DNA from: Acidimicrobiia bacterium
GTDB lineage: Bacteria; Actinomycetota; Acidimicrobiia; IMCC26256; PALSA-555
Reading direction: 5' to 3'
Length of the DNA stretch: 34,840 nucleotides
Assembly: GCA_009694295.1 (NCBI GenBank)
Contig: SHVJ01000013.1
Location: 1 to 34,840, forward strand
The translations under genes and the position numbers were made by a program. Below are positions 1 through 8,515 of the stretch, in pieces. The notes beneath the pieces were generated by a model that did no database searches, was not told the origin of the DNA, and saw nothing but the letters and a program-made list of their open reading frames with translations. The stretch's first letter is position 1; each line of letters opens with the position of its first letter.

Positions 1-122
1 AGCAGGGGCGATCGGCGGCCGGTCGGATGCCCAGCGAGGTGCCCCACCGCCGCCGCACCTGTTCCCCAGCCTCGTACCGTCGTCTTGTGCGCCCTTCAGG
101 CGCCGGTAACCTGCCCGCCACG

Positions 123-2084
123 ATGAGTGGTCGCCTCCGCTATCTCCCGGCGCTGGATGGTCTCCGGGCGCTCGCCGTCGGGGGCGTGATCCTCTACCAC
201 GGCGGCATCGCGTGGGCCCCCGGCGGCTTCCTCGGCGTCGACCTCTTCTTCGTCCTGAGCGGCTACCTCATCACCACGCTCCTGCTCGGAGAGTGGCGCA
301 CCGACGGCAGCATCAACCTCCCCGCGTTCTGGGCGCGCCGCGCCCGACGCCTGCTGCCGGCGCTGCTCCTCGTGCTTGCGGCCGTCGCGCTCTATGCGGC
401 GCTCATCGCTCGGCCCGACGAGCTCAGCAAGATCCGCGGCGACTCTTTCGCCACCCTCGGCTACGTCGCCAACTGGCACTTCATCTTCGGCGGCGACTCG
501 TACTTCGCGCAGTTCGCCGCACCATCGCCGCTCAAGCACATGTGGTCGCTGGCGATCGAGGAGCAGTTCTACCTGCTCTGGCCGTTACTCGTGCTCGGGT
601 TGCTCCGGCTCCGACAAGGCGCGAACCGAGTGTTCCCCATGGTGACGGGCGGGCTCCTCGTGATGTCGGTCACCGCCATGTTCGTGCTCCACCAACCCGG
701 TCACGACCCGTCGCGCGTGTACTACGGCACCGACACGCGTGCGCAGTCGCTCCTCGTCGGCGCGCTCCTGGCGATGCTCCTCCGGCGGGTCCCGTCACCC
801 ACCCGGCTGAGCATGCAGCGCGCGCTCCGCGGTGCCGGAGTCGCAGCCGCGATCGCACTCGCGTGCATCTGGGCCACGGTGTCGGACCACTCCGACGCGC
901 TCTATCGGGGTGGCTTCCTCGTGGAAGCGCTGCTCGTGTCGGTGGTGATCACCTCCATCACCCAAGAGCGCTCCGGTCCGTTGGGCGCGCTCCTGTCGAT
1001 CGCGCCGCTGCGGTGGATGGGTCAGGTCTCGTACGGCTTGTACCTGTGGCACTGGCCGATCTTCGTCGTGCTCTCCCCGGAGCGGGTCGGGATCGACGGC
1101 TACGCGCTGTTCGGCCTTCGGCTCGCAACCACGTTCGCAGTGGCGACACTTTCGTACTACTTCGTCGAGATGCCGATCCGACGCGGCACGTTCAACGCGC
1201 GCGTCCTCTGGCGCGTCACCCCCGCTGCCGTCGTCGCAGCGTTGCTCGCGGTGATCGTTGCGACGGCCGGCGCCTCCACGCCGCTCGTCGAGGTATCCGC
1301 GCGCGACTTGAAGGCTCCTGAGGTGTTGGGAGCGCGCTCGAACCGGGTCGACGACGCCATACCCCCGAAACGGGTGTTGCTGGTGGGCGACTCCCTGGCC
1401 GACTCGCTTGCTCCGGGCTTTCAGCGCCTGGCCGACGAGCAGGGCTTCGAGCTGTGGAATGCGTCGGTGCCGGGTTGCGGACTCGCCGACATCGGCGAGT
1501 ACTGGCTGGGGGTGTGGCGGTCCGAATCCGATGCGTGCAAGCCCGCGTGGCGTGACCGCTGGCCTCAGCACATCGCCGACTTCGATCCCGACGTTGTGGT
1601 CGTGCTCGTGGGTGGCCACGACACGACCGACCGACTCATCAACGGCGCGGTGAAGAAGTTCGACGAGCCCGCGGGCGCGGCGTTGGCGACGCACGATATT
1701 CAGCTCGCCACCGACATCCTCTCGGCACGCGGGGCGCGCGTCGCCTGGCTGACACTCCCGTACTCCAAGCAGGGCTGGGCTCACCAGGTCGACCACAACC
1801 GCTCGGCGTTCAACGACGCGTGGGTGAACCGGTGGAACCAGATCCTGCACGACGCCACCGCCCAGGCGCCCGATCGCGCCTCCGTGCTCGATCTGTGCTC
1901 GTTCGTCGATCCCGATGGCACGTGGACCAGGAATGTCAACGGCGTACGGGTTCGGATGCCGGATCTCATCCACTTCAACGACGCCGGTGCCGACCTCGTC
2001 GCGCAGTGGGCCATGCCGGAGATCCTGGCGTTCGCCCGCAATCCGGCGGCAGCAGCAGCGCCGGTCAAGTCACCCGCAAACTGA
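123..2084 (+). CDS. Membrane O-acyltransferase (acyltransferase 3 / OafA-YrhL type) with C-terminal SGNH domain
   Basis: Predicted integral-membrane acyltransferase of 653 residues that moves an acyl (often acetyl) group onto a cell-envelope glycan or similar acceptor. The N-terminal part opens with the family hallmark LDGLRALAV followed by a histidine in LYHGG (about residues 11-27), then roughly ten hydrophobic segments to about residue 400. The C-terminal part looks like an extracytoplasmic SGNH hydrolase/transferase domain: GDS at 422-424 supplies the nucleophile serine, and DLIH at 614-617 the Asp/His pair. The reading frame is open from 27, but I chose ATG 123 because the family homology begins directly after it and the upstream residues are low-complexity Arg/Pro. 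The gene stands alone and is convergent with cysC, 2 bp away. Acceptor and acyl donor are unknown. Confidence 0.9.
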   Translation: MSGRLRYLPALDGLRALAVGGVILYHGGIAWAPGGFLGVDLFFVLSGYLITTLLLGEWRTDGSINLPAFWARRARRLLPALLLVLAAVALYAALIARPDELSKIRGDSFATLGYVANWHFIFGGDSYFAQFAAPSPLKHMWSLAIEEQFYLLWPLLVLGLLRLRQGANRVFPMVTGGLLVMSVTAMFVLHQPGHDPSRVYYGTDTRAQSLLVGALLAMLLRRVPSPTRLSMQRALRGAGVAAAIALACIWATVSDHSDALYRGGFLVEALLVSVVITSITQERSGPLGALLSIAPLRWMGQVSYGLYLWHWPIFVVLSPERVGIDGYALFGLRLATTFAVATLSYYFVEMPIRRGTFNARVLWRVTPAAVVAALLAVIVATAGASTPLVEVSARDLKAPEVLGARSNRVDDAIPPKRVLLVGDSLADSLAPGFQRLADEQGFELWNASVPGCGLADIGEYWLGVWRSESDACKPAWRDRWPQHIADFDPDVVVVLVGGHDTTDRLINGAVKKFDEPAGAALATHDIQLATDILSARGARVAWLTLPYSKQGWAHQVDHNRSAFNDAWVNRWNQILHDATAQAPDRASVLDLCSFVDPDGTWTRNVNGVRVRMPDLIHFNDAGADLVAQWAMPEILAFARNPAAAAAPVKSPAN

Positions 2085-2086
2085 CG

Positions 2087-2707
2087 TCACCCGCCAGCCG
2101 ACACCGCAGAGCCCACCCACGCGGCAATCCGCTCCGCGGCGGCTTCCGGCGTCTCGCGATCGGCGGCGACGACCAAGTCGGGGTGCTCAGGTGGCTCGTA
2201 CGGATCGTCGATGCCGGTGAACCCTGGGAGGTCGCCGGCGCGGGCCTTCGCGTAGAGACCCTTCGGATCACGCGCCTCGCACACTTCGAGCGGCACGTCG
2301 ACGAACACCTCGAGGAACGGCAAACCGGCGGCGTCGTGGAGACGGCGGGCGTGCTCACGGCCGGCGCGGTACGGGCTGATCAACGGCACTACGGCCACGA
2401 TGCCGGCATCAGCGAAGAGCCGCGCAACCTCCGCGACACGTCGCACGTTCTCGGTGCGGTCGGCGGCCGAGAACCCGAGGTCGCCGTTGAGGCCGTGACG
2501 CAGGTTGTCGCCGTCGAGCGTGTAGGTGGCAACACCGCGACTCACGAGCACGCGCGTCAGCGCGGACGCAGCGGTCGACTTTCCCGAACCCGAGAGCCCC
2601 GTGAGCCACACCGTCGCGCCGGTAAGTCCGGATGTGGCCCAGCGCTCGGCGCGCGGCACGCCCTCCTCGTGCCAGACGACGTCTGGACTCCGAGGGGGTT
2701 CGCTCAT
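2087..2707 (-). CDS. cysC: Adenylylsulfate (APS) kinase
   Basis: Cytoplasmic kinase of 206 residues that phosphorylates APS at the 3' hydroxyl to give PAPS, the second step of sulfate activation. The P-loop GLSGSGKST is at residues 37-45 and the LDGDN motif follows at 64-68. The downstream [10 protein letters not shown] and [12 protein letters not shown] stretches are classic CysC APS-binding signatures. It is a stand-alone CysC rather than the C-terminal domain of a CysN-CysC fusion. The ATG at 2707 lies 10 bp after the cysN stop, so cysD-cysN-cysC should be one transcript. No PAPS reductase or sulfite reductase gene is in the window, so whether the PAPS feeds assimilation or sulfotransfer cannot be decided here. 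Confidence 0.96.
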   Translation of the reverse strand: MSEPPRSPDVVWHEEGVPRAERWATSGLTGATVWLTGLSGSGKSTAASALTRVLVSRGVATYTLDGDNLRHGLNGDLGFSAADRTENVRRVAEVARLFADAGIVAVVPLISPYRAGREHARRLHDAAGLPFLEVFVDVPLEVCEARDPKGLYAKARAGDLPGFTGIDDPYEPPEHPDLVVAADRETPEAAAERIAAWVGSAVSAGG

Positions 2708-2717
2708 CCTGCCCGCG

Positions 2718-3974
2718 TCATCCGGCCGACGCCGCGAGGATCATGCCGGCGCCGACGGTCTCGAACGTTCCTTCGTCGATGAGGATGAAGCTCCCGGTGA
2801 TGCGGTTGCGGCGATACTCGTCAACAAAGAGCGGCACCGTCGTTCGGATCGAGATGCGTCCGATGTCGTTCATCGCCAGCGCGGGGTGATCGTCCTCGCG
2901 GTGCAGCGAGTTCACATCGAGCCGGTAGTTGAGATCCTGGATCCGGGCGCGAGCCGTGCGGGTGGTGTGTTTGACCCCGTAGGTCTGACCGGCTTGCAAC
3001 GGTCGTTCACTGAACCAACAGATCATCGCGTCGACGTCTTGGGTGACCGTGGGCGCGTTGTGAGGCCGGGCGAACATGTCGCCGCGGCTCACGTCGAGCT
3101 CCTCGGCGAGGCGAATGTTCACCGACATCGGCGGGTACGCCTGATCCACCGGTCCGCCGTACTCGTCGATGCCGGCGATCGTGGTGGTGAAGCCCGACGG
3201 GAGGACGAGCACTTCGTCGCCGGGGCGGAACATGCCGCTCGCGACCTGGCCGGCGTAGCCGCGGTAGTCGTGATGGTCGTGCGACATCGGGCGCACCACG
3301 TATTGCACGGGGAACCGGGCGTCGATCAGGTTGCGGTCGGAACCGATGTACACGTGTTCGAGGTGATGCAGCAGCGTCGGGCCTTCGTACCACGGCGTGT
3401 TTGGTGAGTGCGTGACGACGTTGTCGCCGAGGAGCGCCGAGACCGGGATGAACGCGAGATCGTCGATGTCGAGCTTTGCCGCGAAGTCGGAGAACTCCTC
3501 GCAGATCTCGTCGAACCGAGCCTCGTCGAACTCGACCAGGTCCATCTTGTTCACGCACAGCACGAGATGCTTCACCTGGAGCAGCGAGGCGATCACCGCG
3601 TGCCGCTTCGACTGCTCGAGCACACCCTTGCGGGCGTCGACGAGCACGAGCGCGAGATCGGCCGTGGACGCCCCAGTAACCATGTTGCGGGTGTACTGAA
3701 TGTGGCCCGGCGTGTCGGCGATGATGAACTTGCGTCGCGGGGTGGCGAAGTAGCGGTAGGCAACGTCGATCGTGATGCCCTGCTCGCGCTCAGCCCGCAA
3801 CCCGTCGGTGAGCAACGCCAGGTTCGTGTAGTCAAACCCCTTGTCGCGACTCGTACGCTCGACCGCTTCGAGCTGGTCTTCAAAGATCTGCTTGGTTTCA
3901 AGCAGCAACCGACCGATCAACGTCGACTTGCCGTCGTCGACCGACCCCGCCGTCGCAAAGCGCAAAAGCTCCAT
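2718..3974 (-). CDS. cysN: Sulfate adenylyltransferase subunit 1 (GTPase subunit)
   Basis: EF-Tu-like GTPase subunit (418 residues) of ATP sulfurylase, which couples GTP hydrolysis to APS synthesis by CysD. G1 is GSVDDGKST at residues 10-18, the switch region [11 protein letters not shown] starts at about 66, G3 is DTPGH at 87-91 and G4 is NKMD at 142-145. Two beta-barrel domains follow, and there is no fused APS kinase domain. The frame is open to 4109, overlapping cysD, but ATG 3974 is preferred because [18 protein letters not shown] aligns with the normal N-terminus of the family. This leaves a 64-bp gap after cysD. Second gene of the cysDNC operon. Confidence 0.95.
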   Translation of the reverse strand: MELLRFATAGSVDDGKSTLIGRLLLETKQIFEDQLEAVERTSRDKGFDYTNLALLTDGLRAEREQGITIDVAYRYFATPRRKFIIADTPGHIQYTRNMVTGASTADLALVLVDARKGVLEQSKRHAVIASLLQVKHLVLCVNKMDLVEFDEARFDEICEEFSDFAAKLDIDDLAFIPVSALLGDNVVTHSPNTPWYEGPTLLHHLEHVYIGSDRNLIDARFPVQYVVRPMSHDHHDYRGYAGQVASGMFRPGDEVLVLPSGFTTTIAGIDEYGGPVDQAYPPMSVNIRLAEELDVSRGDMFARPHNAPTVTQDVDAMICWFSERPLQAGQTYGVKHTTRTARARIQDLNYRLDVNSLHREDDHPALAMNDIGRISIRTTVPLFVDEYRRNRITGSFILIDEGTFETVGAGMILAASAG

Positions 3975-4038
3975 TACACGGGTCGATTCCGCTGTGGCGT
4001 CCCGGCCGTCCGGCCACGTCTCCGCTGCATCTCCATGG

Positions 4039-4944
4039 TTAGAAGTAGCCCTCACGCTTGCGGTCTTCCATGCCGGCTTCGGAGATGCGGTCGTCGGCAC
4101 GGGTCTCACCCCGCTCGGTGAGCCGGGACGCCGCGACCTCGAGGATGACCTGCTCCACGGTGCTGGCGCTCGACTCGACCGCGCCGGTGCACGACGCGTC
4201 GCCCACCGTGCGGAACCGCACCATCATCTCTTCGGGCTCTTCGCCGTCCATCACGGTCACGAACGGGGTGACGGCGAGCAGCATGCCGTCGCGGCGGAAC
4301 ACCTCGCGCCGGTGTGCGTAATAGATGGATGGCAGCTCGACGCCGTCGTCGGCGACGTAGTGCCACACGTCGAGCTCGGTCCAGTTCGACAACGGGAAGA
4401 TCCGGATGTGCTCACCCTTGCGGTGCCGGCCGTTGTAGAGGTTCCACAGCTCGGGGCGCTGGTTCTTCGGATCCCATTGCCCGAACTCGTCGCGGAACGA
4501 GTACACGCGCTCCTTGGCGCGAGCCTTCTCCTCGTCACGTCGGCCACCACCGAATACCGCATCGAAAGCGTGCTCGGTGATCGCGTCGAGCAGCGTGGTC
4601 GTCTGCAACCGGTTGCGGCTGGCTTTCGGTCCCGTCTCCTCCACGACACGCCCGGAGTCGATCGAGTCCTGCACCGACGCCACGATCAGCTTGACGCCAA
4701 GCTCGGCCACCCGGCGATCGCGGTAGTCGAGCGCCTCCGGGAAGTTCTGGCCGGTGTCGATGTGCATGAGGGGGAACGGGATCTTCGCAGGCCAGAAGGC
4801 CTTCTCCGCCAGCCGCAGCATCACGGCCGAGTCCTTGCCACCCGAGAATAGGAGCACCGGCTTCTCAAACTCGGCCGCGACCTCACGGAAGATGTGGATC
4901 GACTCGGATTCGAGGGCGTTGAGGTGCGAGAGCTGGGTCGTCAT
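4039..4944 (-). CDS. cysD: Sulfate adenylyltransferase subunit 2
   Basis: Catalytic PP-loop ATPase subunit of ATP sulfurylase, 301 residues, the usual CysD length. It forms APS from ATP and sulfate together with CysN. The PP-loop SGGKDS is at residues 34-39, followed by HIDTGQNFPE and the FGGGRRDEEKARAKER segment typical of CysD. The protein ends in the characteristic EDRKREGYF tail. The frame continues upstream to 5022 through a 12-bp tandem repeat, but ATG 4944 gives the family N-terminus (LSHLNALESESIHIFRE). First gene of the cysDNC operon, divergent from an amidohydrolase 139 bp away. Confidence 0.96.
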   Translation of the reverse strand: MTTQLSHLNALESESIHIFREVAAEFEKPVLLFSGGKDSAVMLRLAEKAFWPAKIPFPLMHIDTGQNFPEALDYRDRRVAELGVKLIVASVQDSIDSGRVVEETGPKASRNRLQTTTLLDAITEHAFDAVFGGGRRDEEKARAKERVYSFRDEFGQWDPKNQRPELWNLYNGRHRKGEHIRIFPLSNWTELDVWHYVADDGVELPSIYYAHRREVFRRDGMLLAVTPFVTVMDGEEPEEMMVRFRTVGDASCTGAVESSASTVEQVILEVAASRLTERGETRADDRISEAGMEDRKREGYF

Positions 4945-5083
4945 GCCAGTCCAAGGGTATGCGCCACGCACCCGGCAGATCCGCACGAGCGGCTCCATGA
5001 TCGGCTCCATGATCGGGACCACGACCTGGCCACCACGCTGGCAGATGCGTCATGCTGGAGGCACTTCGTGAAAGGGGACGGCA
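4945..5083. promoter_or_regulatory. Divergent intergenic region between cysD and an Amidohydro_2 gene
   Basis: 139 bp that should hold the promoters of the cysDNC operon (leftward) and of the gene at 5084 (rightward). I see a purine-rich ribosome-binding stretch GAAAGGGGA just before ATG 5084 and a 12-bp tandem repeat at 4991-5014. I find no copy of the ACCGACC-type operator present further downstream, and no recognisable S-box riboswitch or terminator hairpin. Confidence 0.4.
4991..5014. repeat. 12-bp perfect tandem duplication
   Basis: The 12-mer GGCTCCATGATC occurs twice head to tail (4991-5002 and 5003-5014) in the cysD upstream region. On the minus strand it places extra in-frame ATG codons upstream of the likely cysD start. 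Probably a slippage duplication. Confidence 0.9.
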
Positions 5084-6223
5084 ATGACCACGATCATCGA
5101 CTGCGATCAACACCTGTACGAATCCCGGACACTCTGGGTCGACAACTGCGACCCCGCGCAGCGAGACGACGCCCTGCGCATCGAGGACGACGACCTCGGC
5201 TACCCGTGGATCACGTGGCGCGGCACCCGCCTCGGCATGGCCGACGTCCAGCTCCCCGGCGAGACCGATGTGCTCGGCGAGCGCCGCAACCGCCGGCTCG
5301 CCGGAGAGGCACCCGACTACCTGTACGACGACGTGCTCCCCGCCGATTATTGGGACCCGACCGCCCGCCTCGAGCGCATCCATGCGATGGGCCTCGACCA
5401 GGCGATGCTCTTCCCCAACTTCGGGCTGCTCTGGGAACGGCGTCTCTCCGACTCACTCCCCGCCCTGCACGCCAACATGGGCGCGTGGAACCGGTGGTGC
5501 TCCACGGTCGTCGCCGACGGCGGCGGCGCGCTCCACCCGGTCGCACACCTCACGTTGCGCGACCCCGACTGGCTCGATGCCCAACTCCGCGACCTCGAAG
5601 CGGGAGGCGTCCACGTCGCGATGATCGCCCCCGCGTTGGTCGACGGGAAGCCGCTCTCACATCCAGACCACGACCGCATCTGGAGCTCGTTCGTCGAGCA
5701 TGGCGTCGCGCCGTGCTTCCACGTCGCCGACCAGCCTCGGGTGTTCGACGACGCCTGGTACACCGACGACGAAGAGCACGGTCTCGTCAATGCGATCGAG
5801 TCGGTGTTCCTCTACACGCCGGTCGCGTTGGCGATCACCGACCTGATCGTGAACGGCACGCTCGAGAAGCACCCCGACCTGCGCCTCGGGGTCGTGGAGC
5901 TCTCGGCCATCTGGGTGCCGCTCTACTTGATGATGCTCGACGGTGCGCTGCGCTTCACGTCGAAGCTCAACGGTAAGTCGATCGCCAACCTCTCGATGGA
6001 GCCAAGCGAGTACTTCCGGCGCGCGGTGCGCGTCGCTGCGTTCTCGTACGAGCAGCCCACTCGACTCATGGGTCAGTCGGGCGATCTCTTCATGGCGTGC
6101 AGCGACTACCCGCACTCCGAAGGCACCAACACGATCCTCCAGGACTACGAGCAGCAGCGCTGCGACCCCATCGAGCAGCCCGGCCTCTACGGCGGCAACG
6201 TCGAGGTGCTCCTCGGGGGTTAA
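5084..6223 (+). CDS. Amidohydrolase family 2 (TIM-barrel metal-dependent hydrolase)
   Basis: Cytoplasmic TIM-barrel protein of 379 residues in the Amidohydro_2 family, whose members hydrolyse or decarboxylate small cyclic or carboxylic compounds. It shows the N-terminal metal motif DxHxxE (D8, H10, E13) in place of the HxH of ACMSD. Near the C-terminus is the CSDYPHSEG segment, with the conserved acidic residue of the barrel end. The ATG is preceded by GAAAGGGGAC, a good ribosome-binding site. Its stop codon overlaps that of the convergent DUF4202 gene by 4 bp. It is one of four paralogues in the window. The substrate is unknown; nearby acyl-CoA and Rieske genes suggest a role in degradation of a ring compound. 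Confidence 0.88.
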   Translation: MTTIIDCDQHLYESRTLWVDNCDPAQRDDALRIEDDDLGYPWITWRGTRLGMADVQLPGETDVLGERRNRRLAGEAPDYLYDDVLPADYWDPTARLERIHAMGLDQAMLFPNFGLLWERRLSDSLPALHANMGAWNRWCSTVVADGGGALHPVAHLTLRDPDWLDAQLRDLEAGGVHVAMIAPALVDGKPLSHPDHDRIWSSFVEHGVAPCFHVADQPRVFDDAWYTDDEEHGLVNAIESVFLYTPVALAITDLIVNGTLEKHPDLRLGVVELSAIWVPLYLMMLDGALRFTSKLNGKSIANLSMEPSEYFRRAVRVAAFSYEQPTRLMGQSGDLFMACSDYPHSEGTNTILQDYEQQRCDPIEQPGLYGGNVEVLLGG

Positions 6224-6813
6224 CCGCTCGGGGATGACGCCCGCGCGAGGAGTGCCTGGGCTTCTGGCGGAAGGTTGAGCTCACCCGCGAGGACGACGGC
6301 GCGGGGGCTCATCTTGATGAGGGTCTTGCGGACGACGTCGACCATCTTGTCGTCGTCGACACGTTCGGCTAACTCCAGGAGTTGGGTCTCGGCGAACACC
6401 AGGCACAGTGCATCTTCGAGCACTTGCACCTCTGCATCGCGCCCCAGGCCGCGCTTGCGTACGAGATCCTGCACTCGTCCGATGACCACGTCGTCGTAGC
6501 CCGCGTCGGCGAGGATCTCGGCGACCTCGCGTGCGTGCTGCTCGTGCAGTTGCTTGCGCCATCGCAAGTACCCCGACCGGCCTTCGGGGTATGACGCCCG
6601 CGGAATGCTCCAGCGCCGGAGGTGGTGGGCACGTGCGGCGAGCAGCAGCGCTTCCCCGGCGTCGGGCTCGAGCTTCTCCACCCATTCGGTGACGAGCTCG
6701 GCGTGCGCGAGTTCCTTGGGACGCTCGACACCGCGGATCACGACGCGGTGAGGGTCGATCGAGTTCGCGGCATCGATCGCGGCTATCGCTCGCGTGAACT
6801 GCTCTGACGCCAT
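6220..6813 (-). CDS. DUF4202 domain-containing protein
   Basis: 197-residue soluble protein that I recognise as DUF4202. Diagnostic stretches are the AARAHHLRRWSIPR segment with adjacent histidines (about residues 60-73), the YPEGRSGYLRWR block, the ADAGYDD segment, the VQVLEDALCLVF block, and the C-terminal DDKMVDVVRKTL segment. The paired His and later Asp residues recall an HD-type metal site, but I cannot assign a reaction. It starts 24 bp after the FadD19-like gene on the same strand, so the two are probably cotranscribed. Its TAA overlaps the stop of the convergent amidohydrolase. The family has no established biochemical function that I know of. Confidence 0.85.
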   Translation of the reverse strand: MASEQFTRAIAAIDAANSIDPHRVVIRGVERPKELAHAELVTEWVEKLEPDAGEALLLAARAHHLRRWSIPRASYPEGRSGYLRWRKQLHEQHAREVAEILADAGYDDVVIGRVQDLVRKRGLGRDAEVQVLEDALCLVFAETQLLELAERVDDDKMVDVVRKTLIKMSPRAVVLAGELNLPPEAQALLARASSPSG

Positions 6814-6837
6814 CCAACGAGGGTACGCCCGCGGACG

Positions 6838-8487
6838 CTACGCGTCGGCGACCTGGCGGGCCCAGCGATAGTCGGGCTTGCCTGCCGGTGTTCGTTGGAC
6901 CTCGTCAACAACACACAACCCTCGCGGCACCTTGTATCCGGCGAGGCGGCCGCGACAGTGCGCATCGACATCGGCGAGGTCGGGCGGGTCCCCCGCCAAG
7001 ACGGGCGCGACCACGGCCACCACGCGCTCACCCCAGCGTTCGTCACTCACACCGACGACGACCGCGTCTGCAATCTTGGGGTGAGCCTTCAACACCGCCT
7101 CGACCTCTTCCGGGTAGACCTTCTCTCCCCCCGTGTTGATGCACATGGAGCCGCGGCCCAACAAATGGATGGTGCCGTCGGCATCGACCATGGCCATGTC
7201 GCCGGGCAGCGCCCAGCGGCGGCCGTCGATCTCCACGAACGTGCGCGCGCTGCGTTCGGGATCGTTGTGGTATCCGATCGGCACCCGACCCGTCGTGGCG
7301 AGGCGACCGGCAATGCCTGAACCCGGATCGATCGGCGTGAGCGAGTCGTCCACCACCATCGTCTCGGCCTTCGGCGCGAACGTGAGCGACGCGCCGACTG
7401 GCGTGTCGCGAGTGGCGAGCGCGACGGCTTGCGACGGTGATTCGGATGATCCGATCGCTTCCAGGATCGCCTGCACACTCGGGAGCGCAACAAGAAGGCG
7501 GTCCTTCACGTCCCCAGACAGAATGCTCCCGCCCGATCCGAGCAGGAGCAACGACGACGTGTCGTACGCACCTCCGTTCGCTTCGACTGCGTCGAGGAGC
7601 GGGCGAGCGCTCGCATCGCCGACGAGCGTGAGCATGCCGATGCGCTCGCGTTCAACGAGTTGGAGCACGAGCGTCATATCCATGTGGCGCTCCGGATACA
7701 GAATCAGTCGACCGCCGCCGAGCAGCGTGCCGAACGCGCCCCACTGCCCGCTCGCGTGCACCAGCGGACCGAGCGACATGGTGACGAACTCCCCCGGACC
7801 GGGATCGCCTGGCGCGAGGAACGGCGCAAGTCGTTGGTTGGGGTTGGCCACGACCTTGTCGCACAGCTCTTCAGGTCGCTCGATCGGTGGGCCCCCCGGG
7901 TTCCCGCCACCGACCGCCGCGAAGAAGATGTCTTCCTGCCGCCAGACCACACCCTTCGGCAGCCCGGTGGTGCCGCCGGTGTACAGCACATAGTGGTCGT
8001 CACCCGAGCGCGGCCCGAAATCGCGCACCGACATGCCAGTCTCGAGCACCGACGCCAGCAACCGCGCGTCGGCCACGGATCGCTCGGCGGTGCCATCGTC
8101 AACCTCGAGGAGCCACTGCAAGGTATCGGGTCGCGCGGCGCCGGCCACCTCGGCGCCAAGCGAACGGTCGAACACCAACGCGACGAGATCGGCGTCGCGC
8201 ATCACCACACCGAGCTCGTCGGCCACGTACCGGTAGTTCACGTTCACCGGCACCGCCCGCAGCTTGTAGCAAGCGAACATCACCTGGACGTGCTCGATCG
8301 AGTTGTGCAAATAGCAGCCGATGTGATCTCCAACGCCGACGCCGAGCGTCGCCAGACCGTGAGCGAGACGGTTCGCGGCTTCGTCGAGCTCGCGGTACGT
8401 GAGTCGTCGCTCACCGCAGACCAGGGCCTCCCGGTCGGGCACGGCGTCGACCACGCTCTCGAAGAGATCGGCGAGGTTGAACTCCAT
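6838..8487 (-). CDS. Acyl-CoA synthetase, FadD19-like
   Basis: AMP-forming acyl-CoA ligase of 549 residues that activates a carboxylic acid to its CoA thioester through an acyl-adenylate. The P-loop is YTGGTTGLPKG at 169-179, the GRGSMCINTGGEKVYPEEVE hinge block lies near residue 450, and the adenylation lysine is K537 in TPAGKPDYRWA. Over its whole length it resembles mycobacterial FadD19, which activates steroid side-chain acids: shared stretches include NIADL/NLADL, the WRxEDI element after the P-loop, and the DEVxRxPAGKPDYRWA ending. That suggests a branched or polycyclic acid substrate, by inference only. It is divergent from a Rieske oxygenase 28 bp away and leads into DUF4202. Confidence 0.92.
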   Translation of the reverse strand: MEFNLADLFESVVDAVPDREALVCGERRLTYRELDEAANRLAHGLATLGVGVGDHIGCYLHNSIEHVQVMFACYKLRAVPVNVNYRYVADELGVVMRDADLVALVFDRSLGAEVAGAARPDTLQWLLEVDDGTAERSVADARLLASVLETGMSVRDFGPRSGDDHYVLYTGGTTGLPKGVVWRQEDIFFAAVGGGNPGGPPIERPEELCDKVVANPNQRLAPFLAPGDPGPGEFVTMSLGPLVHASGQWGAFGTLLGGGRLILYPERHMDMTLVLQLVERERIGMLTLVGDASARPLLDAVEANGGAYDTSSLLLLGSGGSILSGDVKDRLLVALPSVQAILEAIGSSESPSQAVALATRDTPVGASLTFAPKAETMVVDDSLTPIDPGSGIAGRLATTGRVPIGYHNDPERSARTFVEIDGRRWALPGDMAMVDADGTIHLLGRGSMCINTGGEKVYPEEVEAVLKAHPKIADAVVVGVSDERWGERVVAVVAPVLAGDPPDLADVDAHCRGRLAGYKVPRGLCVVDEVQRTPAGKPDYRWARQVADA

Positions 8488-8515
8488 ATCCGAGGTCGGA
8501 CGCTACATTGCGACC
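8488..8515. promoter_or_regulatory. 28-bp divergent promoter between acyl-CoA ligase and Rieske oxygenase
   Basis: The whole gap between two divergent start codons is 28 bp. TACATT at 8504-8509 is a reasonable -10 hexamer for the rightward gene and would start transcription almost on ATG 8516, so that mRNA is probably leaderless. A single half-site GGTCGGA (8494-8500) resembles the operator family described downstream, but its partner half is absent. The leftward promoter must overlap the rightward gene. Confidence 0.4.

Noticed and set aside
15-26. CGGCCGGTCGGA as a further operator copy upstream of the acyltransferase
   Set aside because: About 10 of 14 matches, mostly G/C, with a poor left half and about 100 bp from the start codon; likely chance in high-GC DNA.
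3975-4109. Longer CysN starting inside cysD
   Set aside because: The extra 45 residues have no resemblance to CysN N-termini; ATG 3974 gives the standard start of the family.
4945-5083. Riboswitch (S-box or similar) upstream of cysD
   Set aside because: No conserved riboswitch core or terminator hairpin could be found in the 139 bp; the stretch is only divergent promoter space plus a short repeat.
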